DNA of 64,000 nucleotides from Triparma columacea (Eukaryota > Sar > Bolidophyceae > Parmales > Triparmaceae), in the NCBI GenBank assembly GCA_030267965.1, contig BRYA01000123.1:1-64000 (forward strand), in the 5' to 3' direction. The notes under the pieces are model-generated. The model was not told where the DNA came from. It did no database searches and saw only the letters and a list, made by a program, of their open reading frames with translations. Of this stretch, positions 11,870 through 22,918 are shown one piece after another. Position 1 is the first letter of the stretch; every line of letters begins with the position of its first letter. The translations under genes were made by a program, and so were the position numbers.

Positions 11870-12081
11870 AGCTACGAAGCTACTGTGAGTTGTAGTAGCG
11901 AGCGCCCTTCTTTTGTGTAAAAGATTCGTGTTGTTGTGTCAGTAGAAGAAGAAAACGTTTTTTTATATTTTAGTTTCGTTACCGGACCAGGCCCTCCCGT
12001 CACCGTATTTTCAACCAGAACATACCGCGGCCACTCTCGCCCAACATGTTTCCTCCACGTCCGGATCAAAATTTCTCAAAA

Positions 12082-13388
12082 ATGGCATCTGTCTCCAGCT
12101 CGCCGCCTCAGCAGGCGCAACAGCAGCAGCAGCAAATAGCAGAGCTAATGCCTCTCGTGGCAGCACTCACAAACGCTGATCAGGTGAGTGGGATGATAAA
12201 TATTGTTTAGACTGTGGGCGGGGATGTGGGGGGATTTGGAGGCATTTTGTGGCTCTTTTGTGACTGTAATCACTCAACGGTAACACTCCTAATACCGCAT
12301 AGTATAAATTCTAACCTTAAGTCCCCATAACCCTCCCAAATCTCCCCTAAACACCCCTTTCTCACACCTCAGCGGGAGGCAGTCCTTCTCGAACTGTCTA
12401 AAAAGAGGGAAATTTTCTCGGATCTCGCCCCTGTCCTCTGGCACTCGTATGGAACTATAGCTTCTCTTCTCCAGGAGATATGTGGAATCTACTCGTCTCT
12501 CTCTCCCCCTTCATTAACTGCTCAAGCTTCCAATAGGGTATGCAACGCTCTGGCCCTGTTACAGTGTGTGGCCTCTCACCCACAGACACGGTCCCTGTTC
12601 CTCTCTGCCCACATTCCTCTCTACCTTTACCCCTTTCTAGCGACGAACAGTAAGCAGAGACCTTTTGAATACCTCCGACTAACCTCGTTGGGGGTGATAG
12701 GGGCGCTTGTCAAGGTGAGAGTGGGGGGGGGTTCGAAATTCGGCAAGGGCGCACAAACGCTTACTTATCGATGTCGTCAATTCTTCTCTCCCCCCTCTCG
12801 CTTCGCTCACCCCTCTCTCGCTTCGCTCACCGACCATAGCACGACGACTCAGATGTTATCAATTTCCTCCTCCAGACTGAGATCATCCCCCTCGCCCTTC
12901 GCATCATGGAGAGCGGCAGCGAGCTGAGCAAGACCGTCGCCACCTTTATTGTCCAGAAGGTTGTATTGGACGAGCTTGGCCTTAACTACATATGTGCTAC
13001 AGCCGAGCGGTTTTACGCTGTCAGCACTGTGCTCCAGAACATGGTCCAGTCACTCGTCGAGCAGCCCTCCGTCCGGCTGCTCAAGCACATAGTCCGCTGT
13101 TACCTCCGCCTCTCCGACAACCTAAGGGCTAGAGAGGCCCTCAGGCAGTGCCTCCCGGAGGCGCTGAGGGACGACAGGTGAGGGCTGAGGAGGAGCAACC
13201 TGTTTTTTCGCTTCGCAACTAGCCTCCTACACCCCCTCACACACACACTCATACATCCTCCCCTTCGCAGCTTCGGGCAGGCATTGGAAGGCGATCCTAC
13301 AGTGAAGAAATGGTTGGGCCAGCTGCTTTTCAACATCGCCAACGGGGGAGGGGACCAAGGTGGCGGATCCGGCGTCCAGCTCGCCTGA
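12082..13388 (+). CDS. CNOT9: CCR4-NOT complex subunit 9 (CNOT9/Rcd1/Caf40)
   Basis: Four exons (12082-12183, 12373-12714, 12840-13177, 13271-13388) splice in consistent phase to 299 aa, the usual family length. After a Gln-rich N terminus come the armadillo-type helices typical of the family: [65 protein letters not shown] and [21 protein letters not shown]9 is a scaffold of the CCR4-NOT deadenylase and a docking site for mRNA decay factors. Intron 2 contains a duplicated segment CTCTCGCTTCGCTCAC just before its CATAG acceptor. The gene ends 241 bp from the convergent ABC transporter gene. Confidence 0.95.
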
Positions 13389-13629
13389 TGCGGCACCGGA
13401 GGAAAGAAAGTGGGAGACACAAAAAAATACAACGAAAACGGAACGACTTGCCAGTAGAGATGTGTCTTTAAAATAGCGAGAAAATGGTTGTCTTGTTTGA
13501 AATGACTTTGTTGGTGGGCCCACCCCACACCCACCCTCATTATGGTTTCCTATGCTTCGCAGATAGATTTACTCTAAAACCAAACTCTTTCTTCTTCTTA
13601 CTGAATGTACCCCTTCCCACAACCCCCCC

Positions 13630-15712
13630 TCACTCCCTCTCCATCTTCTCAATCCATCCCTCCGCGTTCCCGTCGTAGACCTTCTTCCCCCCGTCGATTC
13701 CCACGACCCTGTCACACATCCTGACAGTGTCAGCGTCGTGAGAGATAATCACAACGGTGGTCCCCTCCTTCCTTGCCCTCTCCACGCACCCCTTCACAAT
13801 CTCCTTAGAGTCCTTGTCTAAGTACGTGTCGGGTTCGTCAAGGATGAGGACTTTCGGCTTGCCTACCAGCCCCCTCGCTAGTCCCAGTCTCTGCCTCTGT
13901 CCCCCGCTCAGCTTGCATCCGTTGATCCCGACCCTTCCCTCGGATCCTCCCTCCCCCACAAAGTCCCCCTTGACGACTTTGAGAACCCTCCTGCACTCCT
14001 CCTCCCCGAACTCGTCCTCCCTCCCGTACAGCACGTTCTCCGTCACCGTGCCGTCCACGAACCCCACCTCCTGCATGACCACGTTAACCCCCTTAACCCC
14101 CTTCCCCCCCTTGACCTCAACCCCCCCCACCTTTACCTTCCCCCCCTGTACCCCCCTGTGGTAAAGTCCCTTCAATACCATGGCGACGGTGCTCTTCCCG
14201 CTTCCGTTCTTCCCTACGATTCCCACGACCTCCCCAGCCCCCGCCTTGAAGTCCATCCCGTCAAGTACCTTCCTCCCGTTCCCCCCCGGGTATGAATACG
14301 TGAGTCCTTCCACCTCGATCCTCCCGTCCTTCGCTTCCTCCTCCTCCCCCCCTTTCACACCTCCCTCCCCCCCCCCGTCAATCGCCCTCCATACGTCCCC
14401 GCTTGCCTCAACCCCGTCCTTGAACTCTCCTCTAGCCTTGGCTACCCCCGCAGCCCCTGCACCCAGGAGGAACGTGTAAGTCGCGTAGCTCGTCAAGTCA
14501 CCCTGTGTCATCTTCCCCGTACGGACGAGGTCACCACCCTTGGAGAGGACTAGGGATAGGGTTAGGGCGGTTGAGGTGAAGAGGAAACCAAGGAAGATGC
14601 CGTCGGCTAGGGAGGCGGCGGTGGAGATTGCAGTTCCAGCGTCTACTGCGGACTGGTAGACGGACAGCTGAGGTGACAAGAGGGGGGGAGATGTTTAGCG
14701 AAGAGAAGCGTCAGAAGGGTTGGGATTAGATACGATATTGTATTAGCGCGGGACGAAATTAGCTCGTGCTCCAGTACCAATGAAAAAGTTGGCCTTAGTC
14801 GTCAACGCATATCTCCCCGTCGCTTTCGGCCCTCACCTCTTTGTCCTCTGTTCCCGCCGCCTTGACGAGTTTAATGTTAGCGATCCTCTCCGTCGCAATG
14901 TCCTCTGCCCTCTGTTCCAAGGCCTCCCTCTTTTTCCTCTGCTTCCCCTTTATTTTTGAAAGCACAACGGAACCGACACCGACGGCGGGGACGAGGATAC
15001 CGGCGTAAAGGGTTAGGGAGGGGGAGATGTTGAGGAGCTTGTAGGTTGCGTTGAAGGTGCCGGAGAGGGAGCGGACGTAAGACGGGAGGGTTGAGGTTAG
15101 GGTCTTGGTAGTGGAGGGAACGGAAGTGGAGAGGATGTAAGAGGGGGATGGATCAGTGGAGGCGGCGGGGGCCTTGGAGCCCTTCTTTTTCTTCTCTTCC
15201 TCCTTCTTCTCCCCCTCCTTCTCGTCCTCGACGACAGCCACGTGCTGCTTGATGGTCTCGACGTCCTTGCTGAGCGTGGCCTGCATGACCTTCTTCAGCA
15301 GGCTCCCCCTCAGCCTCCCCTCTATCCTCCCCAGGCATAGCGTCCTGGTCATGCTACCGAGGCCCCCGAGGATGAATATGAATCCTGCCTTGGCGCGGAG
15401 CTTGTTGTCGGGGGAGGAGGACTTGCTGGATGAGTCAAGAAGCTTACCCAGCATGGAGGGGAGGGACGCATTGGCGTAGGTGGAGAGGAAGAAAGACACG
15501 AACGCTGCGGAGAGTCTGCGGGGAGGGGAGGAGTGGGTGGGAGGAGTTAATAATCTTCCCACACGCACTCAGTCGAGGAAGAAGGAGAGTATTATCTCAT
15601 CTCTAAAAGGCTAATACTATGAGACAAATACTCACCCCCAAAACTCTCCACGACATAGATTCAATAGTCTCTTTCTATTATGTTTATATGAGTACTTATC
15701 ATCAAAGGACAT
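13630..15712 (-). CDS. ABC half-transporter (ABCB-like)
   Basis: Exons 15636-15712, 14837-15515 and 13630-14667 join in phase (2, then 0) to 597 aa. The membrane half spans about residues 25-330, interrupted by a Lys/Glu-rich loop (KEGEKKEEEKKKK). The nucleotide-binding half shows Walker A GKNGSGKST, Q-loop region VVMQEVGF, signature LSGGQRQRLGLARGL, Walker B VLILDEPDTYLD and H-loop IISHD, so it should hydrolyse ATP. Order (membrane then ATPase) fits ABCB-type half transporters that work as dimers; substrate and membrane are not evident. The first exon is a 77-nt exon beginning at the first ATG after an in-frame TAG; its phase match to exon 2 supports it, but it is the least certain part. Confidence 0.85.
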
Positions 15713-15974
15713 GATGGGGACAAAAGTGTGGGGAGAAAACTAAGGGAGAAGATAGATCAGATGGGAGAAAATGTGTACAAAATGGCTTTCAAACCTCAGA
15801 CGGTTTTGGTTTTTTTGTGGATCCTGCTTCCCATAATCACGGGGCAGCCGGGGGAGTGAAAAAGAAATCAGAAAAAACGAATGGAAAGAAAAGGAGGAAA
15901 AAGGAGAAAATCGGATTTATTTGTGCTCCATTCCCCAAATCTCAATCAAATCTCCAAATTTCAACTTTGAGATC
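15713..15974. promoter_or_regulatory. Divergent promoter interval: ABC transporter / PRPF3
   Basis: The 262 bp lie between the minus-strand ATG at 15712 and the plus-strand ATG at 15975. The right half is very purine-rich (15855-15910, long A/G runs). No TATA-like box is clear. Confidence 0.5.
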
Positions 15975-18246
15975 ATGCCACCGAGACGATCGACAAGATC
16001 ACGATCAAATTCAGTAGCATCGGCCTCGTCAACAGGTTCAACACGATCAACACGCTCAAATAAGAGAGCAGCAGCATCAACATCGAGCCCCACAAAGAAA
16101 GCAGCCTCAACATCAGCAGCCTCTAAGGCATCTTCAGCTTCTTCATCAGCGTCCACATCGTCTCAAAGTAAGAAGAGAGGACGTGAAGAAGATGATGATG
16201 GTAACAATGTAATGGATAGAGTTAGTGAAGGGAACGACGGGGCCTCACCAAACAAGAGGGCAAAGACAGAGACCACTGCGGCGACCAATGAGACCAAGGC
16301 GGAGAAGGCTGCGAGGCTCAAAGCGAGCGTAAAGGAGAGGTTGGCAAAGGCGAAGAAACTGAAGGAGGTGAGAAGAAACAACAAAAAGCAAAGCAAGACA
16401 AGAGGAGCAAAGCAAGACAAGACAACTCAGGCGACGAATGTTGCGACAACAATCCCCGCCCACTTCTGAAACCTCTTCACTCTCGCTTCGCGCTCTCCAG
16501 GCCAAGGCCTTAGCAGCCGCCTCCAAAACAGCCACCACCTCTTCCAAAAAGGCCAAGGTCTTTGAGCTCGACATGACAGACACCACCGCCAAAGTTGGCG
16601 GTGTCGCTCTCAAGAACCAGCCCGACGTCGTCGCCGCAAACGACCGCCAGGCCGCCAAGGACGCTGCCAAGGCCAGGAACTATAACCCTTACCTTGAGAC
16701 GTACGAGGACGACGACGACGAAATGGGGTACGATGATAGCGTCAAGTACAAGGACAACTTCAGACCTACCAAGAAGAGGGGGGCTTTCAACTGGGTCAAG
16801 GTGAGGGCGGGGGCAAGAGGAGCGAAAGGCCGTGCGCGCACCCCGTTTTCACAACACAACTTACAACCCAAACTAACCACCACCGCCATCTCTCCAATTG
16901 CAGGAGGGGCAGGTTGTCAAGGAGGCTGAGTGGAGAAAGAAGAAGGACGAGGAGGTGAAGAAGGCCGGTTACGGCACCGGCAGGAAGCTTGGCCGGGACA
17001 CTGGTGCCCCAGAAGACGCGACCGGTAACAAGGAGGACGTCTTCGGAGGAGGGGGTGCGGAGCTAGACGTTAGGAGCGACGTGGTTGGAAAGTTCCCCCT
17101 TGCGGTGGAATGGTGGGACATGGAGACACTGACACCGGAGGCGAAGGCACTGGTGGATAAGGCAGAGAAGGCAAGGGATGGGAGGATCCTCGTCTCAAAG
17201 ACTAAGAAGGGGAAAGTTAAAAGGGTTAATTTGGACGTCGACGAGGTGGATAAGGGCAGGGGGTGGAGGAACATAAAGACGGTCAAGCTGGTTCAGCACC
17301 CCGTCCCAGTCAAACCACTAGGGTGGAAAGACAAGTCATCCATCGTACCAACCGTCTACCTAACAGATAAGGAAAGGAAGAGACAGAGGAGACTAAACAG
17401 GGCGGCGAAACTTCAAGAGCAAAGAGACGCGCAGGCACTGGGACTTGTGCCGCCGCCGGAACCGAAGTTAACGCTTGGGAACTTTATGAAGGTTATGGGG
17501 GACAGGTGAGAAGTTTGGGGGGGGGGGGGGGGACAAGATGGAGAGAAAGGGGGGGAATAACGCAAATTTTAAACAACCCACGGCAACGCCTGACTGATGA
17601 TTTCCTAACCCTACGCTTTCGCTCTTGTTTTTTTTTCGCCCCCCGCAGCGCTGTTATGGACCCTAGCAAGATGGAGCAAGCCGTTCGTAAGCAGGTTCAG
17701 GCCCGTCTCGACAAGCACAACGAGGACAACGAGTCCCGCAAGCTCACCAAGGAGCAGCGTAAGGAGAAGAAGGAGCGTAAGAGGGACGAGGACACCACAG
17801 AGGGTGTCAAGGTCGCCGCGTGGTGGGTCAAGGACCTGACGCACAAACTACTGAGGGCCAAGGTTGACCTGAACGCGCAGCAGTACAACCTCACAGGGCT
17901 CGTGGTGGAGAGGGGCGTGGACAGGGGGGGGTACGTGGTGATCGTGGAGGGGGGACCGAAGGGAATCGGAAAGTTCAAGAGACTGATGGACGTGAGAATC
18001 AAGTGGAGAGGGGAAGGGATGGAGGACAGCAGCTCCGAGGAGGAAGAGGAGGAGGACGAGGAGGAGGGGGGGGGCAGCATGCAGAAGTCCAAGTACAATA
18101 GGACGAACGTATGCAAACTCCTGTGGGAAGGCGGAGCGCCAAACAGGAAGTTTCAAGGGTTTGAGTTCAAAATTGCGAAGACGGAGGGGGAGGCGAGGAC
18201 GGTGCTCAAGGACTACGGGAGTCTGGCGGCGCAGCAGCAAGAGTGA
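15975..18246 (+). CDS. PRPF3: U4/U6 small nuclear ribonucleoprotein Prp3 (PRPF3)
   Basis: Four exons (15975-16367, 16501-16800, 16904-17505, 17649-18246) splice in phase to 630 aa. Recognised segments are RNYNPYLETYED, the GWKDKSSIVPTVYLTDKERK stretch, PPPEPKLTLGNFMKVMGD, DPSKMEQAVRKQVQARLDKH and a C-terminal domain with AWWVKDLTHK, VVIVEGGPKGIGKFKRLM and FKIAKTEGEARTVLKDYG. Prp3 binds U4/U6 snRNA and holds the tri-snRNP together before splicing activation. The N-terminal 130 residues are a basic Ser/Ala/Arg-rich tail specific to this lineage. Intron 3 starts with GTGAGAAGTTT followed by a run of 16 G (17517-17532). An ATG at 15975 was preferred because the open frame upstream starts only with TTG. 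Confidence 0.93.
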
Positions 18247-18357
18247 GAATTGAAGGGAGGTGGGTGGAGGAGCGATGGTGGGGGGATTAAAATTAGCTAA
18301 AAATGCGCCTTGAAAGTGCCTGGACTGCCGCTAAATTACTTCGCTTCAATTTTGCAT

Positions 18358-21300
18358 CTATGTCCTCCTATTAATCATCCTCTGCCGCCGCTCAGTCTCC
18401 TTTTTCCTCCTCTGCGTATCCACTCTTTCCTTCCTCCGCCTCTCTCTCTCCTCAAACACCTTCATGTCGAAATCGTATCCGGAGCTGGAGAACAGGGTGG
18501 AAACCTTGGAAACGAGATCAACGTCGGATGTTTCCAACGCGCCCATCATTGTTTGTGCGAACACGGAGGGCTGCGGAATTTTCTGCGGTGCGGATGAGCA
18601 CGAGATGTTAAAGCTGTTCTCTTTATTTTCGCTGACTCGTCAAACTCAACACTCCTTCCTCCACTCACCTGTGTTTTCATGCTCTTCTTTATCATCTCGT
18701 AGTTGTGGTAAGGCTTCCCTAGCGCCCTCCAGGCTCTACTGGCCGATGCCATTACAGCGTCGTCGTTGGACAAACCCCAGCTCTCAGCGATGTCCAGAAC
18801 CTTCTTCAAATTCCTCCTCCCCTTCAGTACCTCTTTGTCCCATTCCGCCTCCTTCAGCTCCCGATGGAAGTCCACCACCGGCTCCCCCCTGCAGCCCCCG
18901 TTCCCCCTCCTCCTGACCTTGAAGCCGCACGTGTCGATCACAGCTGCCAGCGCCCTCCCCTCGAGAGGCTTCGATTTCCCCTCCGCCTCTGCGGCGGCGA
19001 CAGTTTTGACAACGTGCATTAAAAAGTTCTCGAACTCGACCTTCCTCGCAGCCTTCATGATGGCATAGAGCGTCTCGTCCTTCTCCTTCCCCTCCCCCAA
19101 GGCCCAGGCCCTGGAGCCAAAGAGGTTGTTCCACCAACCGTAATCAGAGTCCTCCAACCTCTTCTTTCCCCTGCGACGAGCAAAGAGAGCGAGTCGCGGA
19201 AGGGGTTAAGTTAGTGGGTTCAAATGGTGGTGTTGTGACTGTAGGATAGAAGTTTGGGAACACAACTATCAGACGATGTACCCGGAAACGTTCGCAACGT
19301 TGCCTTCGCCGCTGTAGTGTCTAGATTTTATATCCATTCTCACCTCCTCTCCCTAGCGCTAACCCCGGCAATCAATCTCCCGCCTTTCTTCCGCCTCGCA
19401 CAGAGCAATCTCGCGTATACGATGACGTCCTGGTGCTTGTTCATTGCGGTGTAGGCTAGGATTGCCTTCCTGACAAGGTAATCAGTGGCCTTGCCCTCCC
19501 TGTCCGCGAACATAACGACCTGGACGACATCATTCGGACACTCGTCAACTTCGTAGACGTTGCACAACCTCTCCAAAATCTCGGTGCTGAGGTGACTCCT
19601 GTCAATGCTTTTAACTAGGTCCCACGCTTCCTGCGCTCGACCAGCCTTGCCCAGTGCAGTGACGGTTTCGCAGACGCACGAGTGCCAACCTTCTAGGCCC
19701 TCCGAAATATGCTCTCTGTTGCGGTCATTGGATTCCGTGAAAGTGGCAACTGCCTTATCGTACATTCCTAGGTCGTTGAGGGTCTTGAGGTAGACAGAGA
19801 GGGCCCCGAACGAAGAGAGCAGAACGTCCACCTCGGAGCCTCCGCAAACTTGGGAGGTCACGAGCTCTGCCCTGGCCTGGTGAAAGTTGTTATTTTTCGC
19901 AGAGCGAAGCACAGACATGACCGCGAGGGCTTTGAAGTTCAGGTAGTCCCAGTTGTTCATTTGGTCCCCTGATGTTGATGAGAATCGGGAGTTCAGAAGC
20001 ACAGATATTGCCGTCTCGGTGTCGCCGGCGGCCTCGCATGCCTGTGAAGAGGGTGGGGAGGGAAGGGTGGAGGGGTAAGCTGCGAAAGTGAATTGTATTC
20101 CCGACAACCTTAAGCGCCTTTTCTCCCTCACCTTTATCAGCCCAAGGGTAATGCGGTCGCAGTTGAAGTGATTGAGCCCTTCCAACCTTTCCATTTCGTC
20201 GCTGCACTCTGACTTCATCCTCTCGTGAATTTCAAAGCATTTCTCTTTCATTTGGACTGCGTCGCCAGTGCCGTAGAAGGCCTCAAGGCACGCCTGAGCC
20301 GAGGCGCAACAAAGAGCAGCGCAGCCGACCTCAAAGGTAATCGCTCGACCTTCGAACTGTTTCTCCGCGTATTCCAGTCCCATCTTTGGGCGCTTCGTGT
20401 CCAACAAGGACTCAACTACGGTGCCATCGAGAATGTCCCAGCCCCTCTGGGTGGAGATCGAGGACTTGAAGAGCGTGGACTTAGAGGCACTGGAATCATT
20501 GGCGAGGACCCTGGACACGAGACCGCCAAAGGGGGAAGCGGGCTGGGGGTATGAGAGTGAAGACGTGTCCGCCGCTGCCGCCAACCTCAACCCTCTTACT
20601 ATTTCTCCTCCGATTCCCCCCTCGTACTCCTCTCCCCAAATCTTTTGGGTGTGGTTGGTCCCTCCGCCTCCCCACCCGTCCCTGACAAGCAAGCCGGCGG
20701 CTCGGATCATCTCTCCAACCATTTGCCCCAGCACCGTCAACTCTCCGTCCCCCTCGAGATGCTCGTCAACGTTGCCGCAGAATTTCACGAGGTTTACGAT
20801 CGCAATGGCATTTGGAGGGAGGGCTGACCTTCTCTCCTCGAAAGATTTCGGGTCTTCATACCCGTGCCTGTCTGAGGGGTCGACGTCAACAAGAAAGGAC
20901 TCTCTCTCGACCCTCAACGAAACCTCGCCCTTCATTCCTATGCAGTGAAGACCCCTACGGAGGGCCGTCGAGTAGCTAGACCTAAGACCGCGTATGTCTC
21001 TATCGTACGTGTCCAAAGCCCCAAGCTCTTCCACCATGGTTACCTGCTCGGGGATCGACCGCGGGGTAACAAGGCAATCCCCACCAATATCCGTGGGACC
21101 CAACCAAATGGCCTCGTCGCTATAGTCCACCGTCACGCCCAACAATTCGGCGGGTCCCCGCCCCTCCCAACCACCCCCAATTGTGCCCCCAAAGCTAATG
21201 TCGTCAAACTCCCCCCACACACCCCCATCCATGACATTCTCCTTGCCGGAATCGAGTTCTGTTACCCTGTAGACGCCCGCGCCCTCGTCGGGGGGGGAAA

Positions 21301-22164
21301 TGGAAAGGAGTGTTATATTGTAGTTGTACCTAAGGAGGGAAGAGAAGAGCTCAAGGGTCTTCAACAGGCCCTCGTTGGCATGGCGGAGATCGTCCCTGGT
21401 CCTATTATCCCCCCTGTAAAAGCCATTGCCCCAACCAGCACACTTCCACCCCCTCTTGCCCCCCGTCAGTTTCCCCCCTTCCATGCCAATATTCACCCAC
21501 CAACTGGGAACCCCGCCCTCATCGAAAAGGCGGCTGTGAGGCGAGTAGACACCGAGAGGCTCCATGGAGGTCCCGTTGGTGAATTTGAGGAGGGAGGAAT
21601 AGAGGGAGAGGGATGTGGCAGAATAGCCAAGGGAACTTGGGGTGGATGGGGCCTTGGGCTGGCATAAATTGTACATGATGTTCCAGTACATTCCCATCCA
21701 CTGCGAATGAAGCGGTCGGGAGCGAATCGAGTTACACGAAGGCGGGTGTATTAGAAATTCTATCATTGACAGCTATATACTACCCGCATATGCCACATCC
21801 AGCACTGGCTTACCTGAATCTTGTCACCCCTCTGCCCACTCCAAGGCCGAGGGCTATAGCTCATCTTGCTAAAGTCAGGAACGCCCCAAATCTTGGCCAT
21901 GGTTGCGTCGAGAACCTCATTGGGAGATAAATTTGAGTTGGAATCGTTGGCATAAGAGGGAGGTATTAATCGGTGAGAACGCGTGAATTCTATCAATCTA
22001 TTTAGGTCGGCATTCCCGCTCCTCTGGCCTTCTTGCAGAGCAGACAGTAGTGAAGTGGAACTCGCCCGCAGCGGTAGGGGAATGTAGTGAGGAATAGGGG
22101 ACGGATAATTGATGTAGGGAAGGACACGGGAAGTGGGACGTGAAGCTCTAGCAGGGAGCGACAT
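18358..22164 (-). CDS. Unrecognised five-exon protein with helical-repeat-like centre
   Basis: Exons 21814-22164, 20132-21700, 20041 down to 19344, 18669-19170 and 18358-18582 join in matching phase (0, 0, 2, 0) to 1,114 aa. What look like separate open frames are one gene. The N terminus is Ser/Arg/Pro-rich with few acidic residues, compatible with an organelle transit sequence (inference). Residues about 120-640 have no recognised motif. About 640-880 is rich in paired helices (for example YLKTLNDLGMYDKAVATF and VTALGKAGRAQEAWDLVKSI) that resemble pentatricopeptide or tetratricopeptide repeats, but no unit spacing is clear enough to assign. The C terminus is a charged helix (FEERERRRKERVDTQRRKK). 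I do not recognise the family. Its 3' end lies 111 bp from the convergent PRPF3 stop. Confidence 0.7.
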
Positions 22165-22918
22165 TCGGGAGAATTGGAACGGCGGTGTATTGTGGTCTAA
22201 AATGAGTCTACGATGACTCACGAAATTCCCACGTGGAAAACAATTGTTGAAAGGAGAAATTGTTGATAGTCCTTCACTAAAGTTGAGGACGGTGGTTACT
22301 TAGAAGCAGTGGGCCGGTTTATTGAGTTTACTCGTGATCCTCTGCTTGATAGTGAAAATTGACAAAATTCGGCAAAATGAAATTGATTAATTGAGACTCT
22401 TAAAATCTATTATATCTTACTGTATCATCTTTAAGACTTAATTTGTATTTTGATGTGCCCTTAAATTGGATCTTGATAAGTAGTAAAAATATTTTTTCAA
22501 GGGTTTCAAATAAATGTGAAAAGATCAAATTTGATTTTTGTATCAAGTGAATACTCATAATTAGATATTGGCTCATAAAAATTCAAAAAAAATATTTACA
22601 GATATAATCAAATTTTCATAACTGATTCCATTCGAATTTTTAATTTACCTTAGTGCTTAACATACATATATTAAAATATATATGTATATAAATTTGTATT
22701 GACAAGAATGTCACCTCGTTCACGAAAAATCTTGTCAAATCTGATAAAATGGAGACATCACAGGGCAGTATTGAGCGTAATCATGGATTTATAGTAGAAA
22801 GAAAACATCTAAGTTACAGTCGCTCTGCTCCTGTTGATGGGGTATAATACTTACACTGACATCGCATTATTTTCATAGCAAACAAGACTCTTGGTATTAT
22901 TAACTTGATCGGAAAACT
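22165..22918. other. AT-rich intergenic region
   Basis: This stretch is visibly AT-rich (long A and T runs, TATATATGTATATAAAT near 22676), unlike the GC-rich genes on both sides. It holds the promoter of the minus-strand gene that starts at 22164 and the 3' flank of the ABCF gene that stops at 22919. No open frame, tRNA or obvious repeat was recognised. Confidence 0.6.

Noticed and set aside
15541..15568. In-frame extension of the ABC transporter second exon to 15568
   Set aside because: It begins with GTG and crosses a good CCGCAG acceptor; splicing to the 77-nt exon at 15636-15712 gives an ATG start in matching phase.
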